Assembly: GCA_014873095.1 (NCBI GenBank)
Contig: CP050848.1
Coordinates: forward strand, 4,151,850 to 4,215,849
Source: Planctomycetales bacterium ZRK34
GTDB taxonomy: Bacteria; Planctomycetota; Phycisphaerae; Phycisphaerales; Zrk34
Direction: 5' to 3'
DNA: 64,000 bases
In this document: piece after piece, positions 17,310-25,286 of the stretch
Position numbering within the stretch: the first letter of the stretch is position 1
How the letters are laid out: every line of letters begins with the position of its first letter
The notes under the pieces: generated by a model
What the model was told of the DNA's origin: nothing
Seen by the model: the letters and a program-made list of their open reading frames with translations, nothing else
Databases searched by the model: none
Made by a program: the position numbers and the translations under genes

Positions 17310-18154
17310 GCGGTTTCCTGCTGCTCGGGCAGGCGGTTCAATGCGAGGCCGGGTTGGATCAGCAGTTGGTAGACGGCGGCTCCGCCCAGTGCGCCGCCGA
17401 TGGGTGCGAGGATGTAGACGGTGAAGAATCCGCCGCGCGGGCCGGGGATGGCGACCTCGTCCCAGCCGGCAAACCATGCGAACAGGCGCGGCCCGAAGTC
17501 GCGGGCGGGGTTCAGACCGGCTTGCGTCAGCGGGGCGATCACCGAGATGATCACCGCCACCGCCAGGCCGATCATCACCGGCAGCAGGCGGTTGCCGGGG
17601 TTGTTGTGGTTGTGGGGATCGGTCACGGCAAAAACGAAAAATACGAGAAAAGCAGTTCCGATGGCTTCGCCGAGCATGGCCTGCCACGTGCTGACGCTGT
17701 GGGGCGACCAGTGCATGGCCTCGGCGACGGCGGGATTGGGGAAGTACTCACCGTAAACCATGGCGGACAGTTCGCTGCCGGGCTGGCCGCGCACAAGTTG
17801 ATGGGTGGCTTCGAAGTCGGCGATGACACCGCAGAAAAGACCGTACAGCACGGCGGCAGCGGCGAAGGCGCCGACGAGTTGCGCGAAGATGTACCACGGC
17901 GCCTGCGCGATCGGAAACTTGCGGAAGGCGACAAAGGCGAGAGTGACCGCGGGATTGATGTGGGCCCCGGACAGGGCGCTGGTGGCGTAGATGGCCAGGG
18001 CGATGGCGACGGCCCAGACGACGCCGACCTGCCAGATGCCGACCTGCGCCCCGGCGAGCACCGCTGCGTGTACGGACCCGACACCGAAGAACACGAGTAT
18101 GAACGTGCCGATGATTTCCGCCAGACATGCGTAAAGCATGGGGCGGCGGATCAT
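17306..18154 (-). CDS. MIP family aquaporin/glycerol facilitator
   Basis: This is a 282-aa membrane channel, started at the ATG complementary to 18152-18154; further upstream lies inside the regulator gene. Six helices and two half-helices are recognisable. The first NPA box is SGAHINPAVTLAF and the second is QAGLNPARDFGPRLFAW; an Asp right after NPAR is typical of glycerol facilitators rather than strict water channels. AEIIGTFILVFFGVGSV is the family's first helix. A longer extracellular loop between helices 3 and 4 (about residues 100-150) is present. The ATG overlaps the stop of the PadR-type regulator, so the two are one operon. Its stop overlaps the convergent giant gene's stop. Confidence 0.92.
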   Translation of the reverse strand: MIRRPMLYACLAEIIGTFILVFFGVGSVHAAVLAGAQVGIWQVGVVWAVAIALAIYATSALSGAHINPAVTLAFVAFRKFPIAQAPWYIFAQLVGAFAAAAVLYGLFCGVIADFEATHQLVRGQPGSELSAMVYGEYFPNPAVAEAMHWSPHSVSTWQAMLGEAIGTAFLVFFVFAVTDPHNHNNPGNRLLPVMIGLAVAVIISVIAPLTQAGLNPARDFGPRLFAWFAGWDEVAIPGPRGGFFTVYILAPIGGALGGAAVYQLLIQPGLALNRLPEQQETA

Positions 18155-18528
18155 GGCTGGGCATCTCTGCGGGCCTTGCGGAGCAGGTTGAGCAGTTCGT
18201 TGATGGCATCGCGGTAGATGCTGAGCGTGTCGCACCAGGTTTCGAGGCAGACCTTGCCGGGTTGGGTCAGCGTGAACACGCGCTTGGCCGGGCCGCTGTC
18301 GCCGGTTTCCCATGACGCGGTGACCAGTCCCTGTTCGGTCATCTCTTTCAACGCCCTGTAAACACCGGGCGGATCGGGGCGTGAATCGGCAAACATGCGC
18401 ATCTGCGCCAGGTGTTGAGCGATCTGGTAGCCGTGCGCTTCACCCTGCGCCAGAAAAGCCATGACGGCGGGGCGCAGCAGTTTCGGCAGTGATTTTCCGG
18501 TACAGGCGCAATCGGTCGGAGCGCTCAT
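18151..18528 (-). CDS. PadR family transcriptional regulator
   Basis: The product is 125 aa from the ATG complementary to 18526-18528, with GGAG ten bases before; a more upstream ATG would overlap the palindromic operator. PAVMAFLAQGEAHGYQIAQHL and GVYRALKEMTEQGLVTASW are the two halves of the PadR winged helix (L-x-x-G-x-x-H-G-Y and Y-R-x-L-x-x-M). KRVFTLTQPGKVCLETW is the wing and start of the dimerisation helix. An unusual Cys-x-Cys near the N-terminus (TDCACTGK) could bind a metal or sense redox. It is translationally coupled to the aquaglyceroporin gene and presumably represses it. Confidence 0.86.
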   Translation of the reverse strand: MSAPTDCACTGKSLPKLLRPAVMAFLAQGEAHGYQIAQHLAQMRMFADSRPDPPGVYRALKEMTEQGLVTASWETGDSGPAKRVFTLTQPGKVCLETWCDTLSIYRDAINELLNLLRKARRDAQP

Positions 18529-18545
18529 GGGGTGTTCTCCACAAG

Positions 18546-18564
18546 TAGTTGTTGAACACAACTA
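18546..18564 (-). promoter_or_regulatory. Perfect palindrome, likely PadR-regulator operator
   Basis: TAGTTGT (18546-18552), spacer TGAAC, then ACAACTA (18558-18564) make a perfect 7-bp dyad centred about 27 bases upstream of the regulator start. Position and symmetry fit autorepression of the regulator-aquaporin operon by a dimeric winged-helix protein. Confidence 0.6.
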
Positions 18565-18915
18565 TCATGGCTCGCATCATGTGTCAACGACATGCGCGTG
18601 GTTGGAGCCCGAGAGCGGACAGTCCGACGGTGGGGTGATTCCGCTTCGCGAGGCGATAGGGGATGGCCACGAGTTGGGGGTCGGGGCGACACCGGCAACA
18701 AGTTCGAGAGGGGGTGAATGTGATTGACATGCACGATCGGGGCGAGCCTATCGGGTCACGGAAGAACCCGCATGGCGTGATCGAAAACGCCCCTTCAGGC
18801 GGCGATGCCAGGCCTGATTGAATTGGGGGCGACGTCGTAGGGGGCCGACGATCATGTGATCGGCTCGTTTAGGATAAACACCCAAAGTCGACGGAAGCGT
18901 TCAAAAGGGCTTGTT
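18565..18915. other. Intergenic region without a recognisable gene
   Basis: This lies between the divergent padR-type operon and the hydrogenase operon. I see no convincing coding frame, RNA gene or terminator. An imperfect dyad around 18850-18870 (CCGACGATCATGTGATCGG) is the only local symmetry. Confidence 0.5.
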
Positions 18916-18931
18916 TGTGAATTATTTCACA
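18916..18931 (+). promoter_or_regulatory. CRP/FNR-family binding site upstream of hypF
   Basis: TGTGA (18916-18920), six bases (ATTATT), then TCACA (18927-18931) is a perfect match to the core half-sites bound by CRP-type regulators, and FNR relatives bind variants of it. It is centred about 56 bp before the hypF start, at a distance usual for activation. No regulator gene is in the window. Confidence 0.6.
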
Positions 18932-18933
18932 GA

Positions 18934-18962
18934 TACTCTGATCATGTCACGCGTACTCTGAT
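18934..18962 (+). promoter_or_regulatory. Direct repeat TACTCTGAT x2 before hypF
   Basis: TACTCTGAT occurs at 18934-18942 and 18954-18962, exactly 20 bases apart (about two helical turns), between the CRP/FNR-like site and the hypF start. Such phasing suits a regulator binding one DNA face, but the sites could also be chance. Confidence 0.35.
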
Positions 18963-18979
18963 GCAGGGGCCTGCGCGTG

Positions 18980-21397
18980 ATGGTTCGTGAACTCACCCGC
19001 ACGAGGCATCCGGTAGACTTGTCTGACACCCTGACCAATACGAGTCTGATTCGCCGCCGCTGGCGTCTGGCGGGGCAGGTGCAGGGCGTAGGGTTTCGCC
19101 CGTTCGTGTATCGTCTGGCCCGAGGGCTGGCGCTGGGCGGATTTGTTCGAAACGATGCGCACGGGGTGATCGTCGAAGTCGAGGGGCTGACGGATCGGGT
19201 CGATGGTTTCGCCGAGCGACTGATGACCGAGCGCCCGCCGCTGGCTGTGTATCAGCACGTCGAGATGGTCGAGGTCGAAGCACGCCGCGACGGGGCGGAG
19301 TTCGTGATCCAGCCGAGCCAGGGTGGTGATCCGGAAGCCGCGGTGACGGTCGACACCGCCTTGTGTGATGACTGCCGACGTGAACTGATGGACCCGAGCG
19401 ATCGGCGTCATCGATATGGTTTGATCAATTGCACCAATTGCGGGCCGCGCTTCTCGATTGTTCAGCGCGTGCCGTATGACCGACCCAATACATCCATGTC
19501 CGGGTTTGACATGTGCGAGCCCTGCCGGGGGCAGTACACCGAGCCGACGGACCGGCGTTTTCATGCCCAGCCGATCGCCTGCCACGACTGCGGCCCTCGG
19601 GTGCAGCTTGTCGATCGGCAGGGGCGGAGGCTGGCGGGTGATCCCTACGAGGTGGCGCGGCGACTGCTGCGAGCGGGTTGGATCGTGGCGGTTAAAGGCA
19701 TCGGCGGGTTTCACCTGGCGATGCGGGCCGACGACGAGGCGGCGGTCTGGCGGCTTCGCGGGGCCAAGCGTCGTGACAGCAAGCCGTTCGCGGTGATGGC
19801 TGCCAACCTCGACGAAGCTCGACGCCTGGTGCACCTGAGTGATCAGGGCGCGGCGATGTTGCAATCGCAGGCAGCGCCGATCGTGTTGGCTCGACGTCGG
19901 TCCGATGCACGCATCGCCGACTCGGTGGCGCCGGACACGCATCGGCTCGGGGTGATGCTGCCGTACACGCCGATTCAACATCTGCTATTCAACGACGGCG
20001 GTTCGACGATGTGCCCGCTGGTGATGACCAGCGCCAACGTCAGCGATGAACCGCTTGTGATCGACAACGACGATGCGCTGCGCCGGCTCGGCGGGATGTG
20101 CGATGCGATTCTGTGGCACGATCGCCCGATCGTGCGCTGCGTCGACGACTCGGTGTGCATCGACATGGGCGACACGCCGGCGCTGCCGATTCGCCGGGCA
20201 CGGGGGTATGTCCCGCAGGCGATCGAATTGCCGACGGTGTCGCCGGAAGCGGGGCTCTGCGTCGGCGGCGAACTCAAAAACACGATCGCGGTCGTGCGAC
20301 AGTCGCAGGCGATGTTGAGCCATCATCTGGGTGATCTGAAGCACCCGCTGGCGCTGGAGCACTTCAAGCAGGCAATCGAAGACATGCAGGATCTGTTCGG
20401 CGTCGAGCCGCGCTGGATCGCGCATGATCTTCACCCGCAGTACCTGAGCACCCTGCACGCGAAGATCATCGCTGAGCAGTATGGCCTGCCGCTGATCGGC
20501 GTGCAGCATCATCACGCGCATGCCGCGTCGGTGATGGCTGAACACGGCATAACGGGGCCGGTGCTGGCGATGGTCTGCGACGGCGTGGGCTACGGTGACG
20601 ACGGCCGCATGTGGGGCGGTGAGCTGATGGCCGCTGACCTGGTCGGCTATCGTCGTGTCGCATCACTGCGTGAGATGACGCTGCCCGGCGGCGATGCGGC
20701 GGCGCGCGACACGCGACGCTGCGGGCTGGCGCTGCTGCATCAGATATACGGCAACCGCTGCGGCGAGCAGCTTGTCACACGCAAACTGCTGCCGCGTGAT
20801 GAAGACCGGCGGATGCTGACCACGATGATCGATCGCAACGTGCGCTGCGTCGGCAGCAGCGCGATGGGGCGGTGGATCGACGGCATGGCGGCCCTGCTGG
20901 GTGTCTGTGAGACCAATCACCACGAGGCGCAGGCTGCGATGGCGCTGGAAGCGCTGGCGGCTGAGTGCACGGGTGATGACACCGCCGGACGCGCGGCGAT
21001 GTACCGCGTGGCGGAGCGCGAATCGCTCGACGGGCCGCGTCGAATCGATCTTTCACTGCTGACGAAGGTGCTGTTCGAACGCCGCGCCGCGGGTCAGAGC
21101 CCGGCGGAGTTGGCGGCGATGATGCACGACCAGCTCGCGCTGATCATGGCGGAAATCATCGAGCACGCTTCGGCGCGCACGGGCATCACGACCGCGGCGT
21201 TGTCCGGGGGCGTGTTCTGCAATCAGCGGTTGACCGATCGGCTGACATCGCACCTGACCGAGCGAGGCCTGCGCGTGTTGCGACATGCGACCGTGCCGCC
21301 GACCGACGGCGGATTGGCCCTGGGCCAGGCGGCGATCGCTTCGGCGCGTCTGGCGGCCGGAACGACCTGTGAGCAAGGAGCTGCGTCATGTGTCTAG
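18980..21397 (+). CDS. hypF: [NiFe] hydrogenase maturation carbamoyltransferase HypF
   Basis: HypF makes the thiocarboxamide precursor of the active-site cyanide ligands from carbamoyl phosphate and transfers it to HypE. The 805-aa protein has the canonical order. An acylphosphatase domain comes first (LAGQVQGVGFRPFVYRLARG, about residue 30). Two zinc-finger pairs follow (CDDCRREL with CTNCGPRF; CEPCRGQY with CHDCGP), then a YrdC-like domain (GWIVAVKGIGGFHLAMRADD and RDSKPFAVMA). Last is a Kae1-like carbamoyltransferase domain (GVQHHHAHAASVMAEHG and ALSGGVFCNQRL). I start at ATG 18980; a GTG immediately before it is equivalent. It heads the 18-gene hydrogenase run and overlaps hypC by ten bases. 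Confidence 0.97.
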   Translation: MVRELTRTRHPVDLSDTLTNTSLIRRRWRLAGQVQGVGFRPFVYRLARGLALGGFVRNDAHGVIVEVEGLTDRVDGFAERLMTERPPLAVYQHVEMVEVEARRDGAEFVIQPSQGGDPEAAVTVDTALCDDCRRELMDPSDRRHRYGLINCTNCGPRFSIVQRVPYDRPNTSMSGFDMCEPCRGQYTEPTDRRFHAQPIACHDCGPRVQLVDRQGRRLAGDPYEVARRLLRAGWIVAVKGIGGFHLAMRADDEAAVWRLRGAKRRDSKPFAVMAANLDEARRLVHLSDQGAAMLQSQAAPIVLARRRSDARIADSVAPDTHRLGVMLPYTPIQHLLFNDGGSTMCPLVMTSANVSDEPLVIDNDDALRRLGGMCDAILWHDRPIVRCVDDSVCIDMGDTPALPIRRARGYVPQAIELPTVSPEAGLCVGGELKNTIAVVRQSQAMLSHHLGDLKHPLALEHFKQAIEDMQDLFGVEPRWIAHDLHPQYLSTLHAKIIAEQYGLPLIGVQHHHAHAASVMAEHGITGPVLAMVCDGVGYGDDGRMWGGELMAADLVGYRRVASLREMTLPGGDAAARDTRRCGLALLHQIYGNRCGEQLVTRKLLPRDEDRRMLTTMIDRNVRCVGSSAMGRWIDGMAALLGVCETNHHEAQAAMALEALAAECTGDDTAGRAAMYRVAERESLDGPRRIDLSLLTKVLFERRAAGQSPAELAAMMHDQLALIMAEIIEHASARTGITTAALSGGVFCNQRLTDRLTSHLTERGLRVLRHATVPPTDGGLALGQAAIASARLAAGTTCEQGAASCV

Positions 21398-21627
21398 CTG
21401 TGCCGGCAAAACTGATCGAGTGTGAAGCCGACGAAGCGGTGGCGGATCTGCACGGCAACCGTGTGAAGATCAGCACGCTGCTGGTGCCGCAGGTGCAGAC
21501 CGGCGACTGGGTGTTGATTCACGCGGGTTTTGCGATTCAGAAGCTCGAGTCGGATCAGGCCGAGGCGACGTTCGCCGTGCTTGAAGATTTGAACAAACAC
21601 TTGGACGAGCCCGTGCCGGGCGTATGA
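21388..21627 (+). CDS. hypC: Hydrogenase maturation chaperone HypC
   Basis: HypC is a 79-aa protein that carries the Fe(CN)2CO unit with HypD and delivers it to the immature large subunit. The strictly conserved N-terminus MCLAVPAKLIE is intact; the Cys at position 2 is the essential ligand after Met removal. The beta-barrel follows (VKISTLLVPQVQTGDWVLIHAGFAIQ). The gene overlaps hypF and is followed 18 bases later by hypD. There is only one HypC in the window although two hydrogenases are encoded, so it probably serves both. Confidence 0.97.
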   Translation: MCLAVPAKLIECEADEAVADLHGNRVKISTLLVPQVQTGDWVLIHAGFAIQKLESDQAEATFAVLEDLNKHLDEPVPGV

Positions 21628-21645
21628 CGAGTTCGGAGTACTGAC

Positions 21646-22767
21646 GTGACCGTACGGATGGACATGGTGACAGAAGCGCTAAAGCGGCTGCGTGAAGCGG
21701 CGGCGGCGATCGATCGCCCCGTCAAATTCATGGAAGTCTGCGGCACGCACACCATGAGCGCCTTCCGCACGGGGCTGCACAGCCTGATGCCGGACAACGT
21801 GCAACTGCTCAGCGGCCCCGGCTGCCCGGTCTGCGTCACCGCCCAGGGCGACATCGATCAACTTATCGAACTGGCAGCCGACCGTGATGTGACGGTCTGC
21901 ACCTACGGCGACATGATGCGCGTGCCGGGTCAGCGCGGTTCGCTGGCGGCGGCCCGGGCTGAGGGCGCTGATGTGCGCGTCGTGTACAGCATCATGGACG
22001 CGGTGCGATACGCCGCCGAACATCACGGGCGGCAGGTCGTGTTCGCGGCGGTCGGTTTCGAAACGACGGCCCCGTCGACAGCGGCGGCGGTTCTCGAAGC
22101 CGAGCGACAGAATCTCGACAACTTCTCCGTGCTCGCGACGCACAAGCGCGTGCTGCCGGCGATGAAGGCACTGCTCGAAAGTGGGAAGGTGGAGGTCGAC
22201 GGTTTCCTCTGCCCGGGGCATGTGTCGGTCATCATCGGGTCCGAGCCGTACCGCATGATCGTGGACGACTATCACAAGCCGTGCGTGATCGGCGGGTTTG
22301 AAGATGTGTTGATGGCGGTGGCGCTGGCGGCGCTGACCGAGCAGATTCGCGATGGGGCCACGGCGCTGGTGAACCTGTACCCGCAGGCGGTGACGCGGCG
22401 CGGCAACATCGTGGCGCAGCGGCTGATCGAGACGATCTACGAGCCGGCGGACACACGCTGGCGCGGGCTCGGTGTGATTCCGCAGAGCGGGCTGGTGTTG
22501 AAGCCAAGTTATCAAACGTTTGATGCGGCACGCCGGTTTGAGCTTTCGACGCCGGAGGATCACGATCCGCGCGGGTGTTTGTGCGGGCAGGTGATCACCG
22601 GCCGCAAGACCCCGCACGAGTGCAAGCTGTTCGCCCGGGTCTGCACGCCGATTCATCCGATCGGGCCTTGCATGGTCAGTTCCGAGGGCACGTGTCAGGC
22701 ATGGTTCAAGTACAACCGCGGCGGTCTGCACCCTACGCCGCTGACTACCGGAGCGACGCGCCAATGA
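21646..22767 (+). CDS. hypD: Hydrogenase maturation protein HypD
   Basis: HypD is the [4Fe-4S] scaffold on which the Fe(CN)2CO group is assembled. This 373-aa protein starts at GTG with GGAG eight bases before. Key signatures are MEVCGTHTMSAFRTGL (catalytic Cys), LSGPGCPVCVTAQGDID (G-P-G-C-P-V-C), and FAAVGFETTAPSTA (G-F-E-T-T). The C-terminal cluster cysteines come next: DPRGCLCGQVITGRKTPHEC, FARVCTPIHPIGPCMVSSEG and CQAW. All the usual blocks are present and the length is normal. Its stop overlaps the hypE start (ATGA). Confidence 0.97.
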   Translation: MTVRMDMVTEALKRLREAAAAIDRPVKFMEVCGTHTMSAFRTGLHSLMPDNVQLLSGPGCPVCVTAQGDIDQLIELAADRDVTVCTYGDMMRVPGQRGSLAAARAEGADVRVVYSIMDAVRYAAEHHGRQVVFAAVGFETTAPSTAAAVLEAERQNLDNFSVLATHKRVLPAMKALLESGKVEVDGFLCPGHVSVIIGSEPYRMIVDDYHKPCVIGGFEDVLMAVALAALTEQIRDGATALVNLYPQAVTRRGNIVAQRLIETIYEPADTRWRGLGVIPQSGLVLKPSYQTFDAARRFELSTPEDHDPRGCLCGQVITGRKTPHECKLFARVCTPIHPIGPCMVSSEGTCQAWFKYNRGGLHPTPLTTGATRQ

Positions 22768-23828
22768 TCCGTGACGATCATCAAGCCGGTCCGACCCTGA
22801 CTTCGCCCCGCAGCAACGGTGCACGCATCAGTCTTGCGCACGGCGGCGGCGGGCAACTCACCGACGAACTGATCGGCGGGCTCGTGCTGCCGCGCCTCGG
22901 CAATGGGTTGCTCAACGAACTGCTCGACAGCGCGGTGCTCCCGCTGGATGCTCAGCATCGGCTGGCGCTGACGATCGATGCGTATGTGGTCACGCCGTGG
23001 CGCTTCGCCGGCGGCGACATCGGCCGCCTGGCTGTCAGCGGCACGGTCAACGATCTGTCGGTGGCGGGGGCCAAACCGCTGGGGCTGGCGTTGAGCATGA
23101 TTCTCGCCGAGGGCCTGCCGCAGCGTGATCTGGATGTGGTGCTCGCGTCGGTGGCGCAGGCGTCAAGCGAAGCGGGCGTACCCGTGGTCACCGGCGACAC
23201 CAAGGTCGTCGGGCACGGACAGGCCGACGGCATCTACCTGATCACTGCGGGCGTCGGCGTGGTGCCGACCGATCGCCGACTTCACCCCGACAGCATCAAG
23301 GCCGGCGACGCGTTGATCATCAACGGCCCGATCGGCGAGCACGGTCTGACCGTGATGCTGGCTCGCGAGATGCCCGAAATCGACAGCGTGCTGCGAAGCG
23401 ATGTGGCTCCGCTGAATCATCTGATCAATCGCGTGATGACCCGCCACGGCGGCGGCGTGCACTTCATGCGTGACGCCACCCGCAGCGGGCTGGCCGGCCT
23501 CGCGGCCGACCTCGCCAAGCAGAGCGGGCGTCACATCACGCTCGACGAAGCGGTCATTCCCGTCCGCCCCGAGGCCCGCCACGCGGCGGACATGCTCGGG
23601 CTTGATCCGTTAGAAGTCGCCAATGAAGGCAAAGTAGTGATCGTTGCCGACCGCAACCAGGCCGATCAGATCGTCGCCACGATGCGCGAGCACGAGCTCG
23701 GCAAACAGGCGTGCGTGATCGGGTGGGTCGGCGACGACGGCGACGGAATTTGCGAACTGAACACGTTGATCGGCGGTCGCCGCATCATCCAGAAACCCTA
23801 TGGCGAGCAATTGCCACGTATCTGTTAA
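22764..23828 (+). CDS. hypE: Hydrogenase maturation protein HypE
   Basis: HypE dehydrates the thiocarboxamide on its own C-terminal cysteine to the thiocyanate used for the CN ligands. The 354-aa protein starts at the ATG overlapping the hypD stop. It shows the AIR synthase/PurM fold: SLAHGGGGQLTDELI near the N-terminus, LTIDAYVVTPWRFAGGDIG and GTVNDLSVAGAKPLGLALSM for ATP and metal binding, and VPVVTGDTKVV. The terminal PRIC is exactly the essential C-terminus found in characterised HypE proteins. A 43-base gap follows before the nickel/cobalt transporter. Confidence 0.97.
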   Translation: MIRDDHQAGPTLTSPRSNGARISLAHGGGGQLTDELIGGLVLPRLGNGLLNELLDSAVLPLDAQHRLALTIDAYVVTPWRFAGGDIGRLAVSGTVNDLSVAGAKPLGLALSMILAEGLPQRDLDVVLASVAQASSEAGVPVVTGDTKVVGHGQADGIYLITAGVGVVPTDRRLHPDSIKAGDALIINGPIGEHGLTVMLAREMPEIDSVLRSDVAPLNHLINRVMTRHGGGVHFMRDATRSGLAGLAADLAKQSGRHITLDEAVIPVRPEARHAADMLGLDPLEVANEGKVVIVADRNQADQIVATMREHELGKQACVIGWVGDDGDGICELNTLIGGRRIIQKPYGEQLPRIC

Positions 23829-23871
23829 GTCTTTCGGTCGTTGTGAAGTAGACATTTTTAGGAGGCCTTAC

Positions 23872-24789
23872 ATGCATTTGGGCAACAACGTCGTCACACC
23901 GGAATGCGCAGTCTTCGGACTGGGCATGGCCGCACTCGGCTTGGGCGCCGGGGTGGTCATGGCTCGGCGCACCGGCAAGGTCAATCCGTTGCGTTACGGC
24001 GCGGCGACCTCGCTGGTGTTTGCGCTGCAGATGTTCAACCTTCCCGTGATGCCGCAGGCCAGCGGCCACATGATCGGCGGCTTTCTGCTGGCCAACTGGT
24101 TCGGCCCCGGCTGGGGTCTGATCGGCATGGCGCTGCTGTTGTCTGTGCAGAGCGTGTTCTACGCCGACGGCGGGTTGACCGTGCTCGGGCTGAACATTCT
24201 GACGATGGGCGTGGCGCCCTGCCTGATCGCGTATCCGCTGTGGAAGCGGTGGTGCGGCCAGGCGACCGGCGCGGCGCGCTGGGCGTCACTGGCGGCCGGT
24301 GCATGGGCATCGGTCATGCTGGCGGCGGTGATCTGCACCGCGGCGGTGTTCAGCGTGGCCAGCGCGCAGCAGCAGCCGGGTTCGGTCATCGGCATGATGT
24401 TCGGTGTGCACGCGATCATCGGTGTGATCGAAGCGGCGCTGACGGTGGCTGTGATGGCGCTGGTGGAAAAGACCAAACCGATGGGCGCGATCAGCGGCGC
24501 CGCGGGTGTGACGGCGACGTCACTGGTCGTGGCGCTGGCGGCCTTCTTCGGCGCCAGCCCCTGGCCGGACGGGCTTGAGTTCAGTCTCGAACGCTGCGGC
24601 ATCGCGCCGCTGGCGTCGAGCTTCGTCGAGTCGATCGAGCAGTGGCAGGCGTCGCTGGCGATCTGGCCGGACTATTCCAGCGTGACCGGGGCGCTGATGG
24701 GCGTGGTGATTCTGTTGTCGATCGCGGCGCTTGCGGCTCGCGTGTTGGGCCCGCAACGTGACGTTTCACTGAAAGCGAGGTTTGCATGA
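23872..24789 (+). CDS. CbiM-type nickel/cobalt transporter with PDGLE domain
   Basis: This is a 305-aa membrane protein with a strong AGGAGG site (23860-23865). MHLGNNVVTPECAVFGLGMA is a CbiM-like N-terminus; in this family an N-terminal Met-x-His/Leu motif helps bind the metal. QMFNLPVMPQASGHMIGGFL is the conserved core loop with its His. WPDGLEFSLER near residue 230 is the PDGLE segment, usually a separate CbiN-like domain, here fused. It is the substrate-binding unit of ECF-type Ni/Co importers; no EcfT or ATPase partner (CbiQ/CbiO) is in the window. Being inside the hydrogenase run, nickel supply for the active site is the natural reading. Confidence 0.82.
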   Translation: MHLGNNVVTPECAVFGLGMAALGLGAGVVMARRTGKVNPLRYGAATSLVFALQMFNLPVMPQASGHMIGGFLLANWFGPGWGLIGMALLLSVQSVFYADGGLTVLGLNILTMGVAPCLIAYPLWKRWCGQATGAARWASLAAGAWASVMLAAVICTAAVFSVASAQQQPGSVIGMMFGVHAIIGVIEAALTVAVMALVEKTKPMGAISGAAGVTATSLVVALAAFFGASPWPDGLEFSLERCGIAPLASSFVESIEQWQASLAIWPDYSSVTGALMGVVILLSIAALAARVLGPQRDVSLKARFA

Positions 24790-25286
24790 TACTGGCCATG
24801 GACACCCCGATGGCTCCGCCGTCGGACGACAAGCGGTGGAAAATCGTCGAAGCGACGATCCGCCGCAACGGCGCCGCCGATCACTCGTTGATCGAGGTGC
24901 TGCACACCGTGCAACAGGCATTCGGCTATCTCGACGACCCGTCGCTGAAGTTCGTCGCATCGCAGCTTCGCCTGCCGCTGGCGAAGGTGTACGGCGTGGC
25001 GACGTTCTACCACTTCTTCCAGCTCAAGCCGCAGGGCGAACACACCTGCGTCGTGTGCATGGGCACCGCCTGCTACATCAAGGGCGCCAACAAGCTCATG
25101 GCCATGGCCAAGCAAAAGCACGACCTCGAAGACGGCGGCACCACCCCCGACGGCAAGGTCTCCCTGCTGACCGCCCGTTGCCTGGGCTCCTGCTCGCTGG
25201 CTCCGGCGGTGGTCTACGACGGCGATGTCGCCGGCCGCGTCGAAGAAGATCAAATGCACGCTCGTTTTGAGGAGTGGAAAAAGTGA
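24786..25286 (+). CDS. hoxE: Bidirectional hydrogenase diaphorase subunit HoxE
   Basis: This is a 166-aa NuoE-like [2Fe-2S] thioredoxin-fold protein. The N-terminal helical part ([20 protein letters not shown]) and [14 protein letters not shown] are typical. The cluster ligands are in [14 protein letters not shown] and [14 protein letters not shown] (C-x4-C ... C-x3-C). It starts at an ATG overlapping the transporter stop and is coupled to hoxF by another overlap. HoxE of group 3d enzymes bridges the diaphorase to external electron carriers, so its presence marks the five-subunit form of the enzyme. Confidence 0.92.
   Translation: MILAMDTPMAPPSDDKRWKIVEATIRRNGAADHSLIEVLHTVQQAFGYLDDPSLKFVASQLRLPLAKVYGVATFYHFFQLKPQGEHTCVVCMGTACYIKGANKLMAMAKQKHDLEDGGTTPDGKVSLLTARCLGSCSLAPAVVYDGDVAGRVEEDQMHARFEEWKK

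Noticed and set aside
23829-23871. A possible nickel/cobalt riboswitch before the CbiM-type gene
   Set aside because: The gap is only 43 bases, too short for a known Ni/Co or cobalamin aptamer; it holds just a strong ribosome site.
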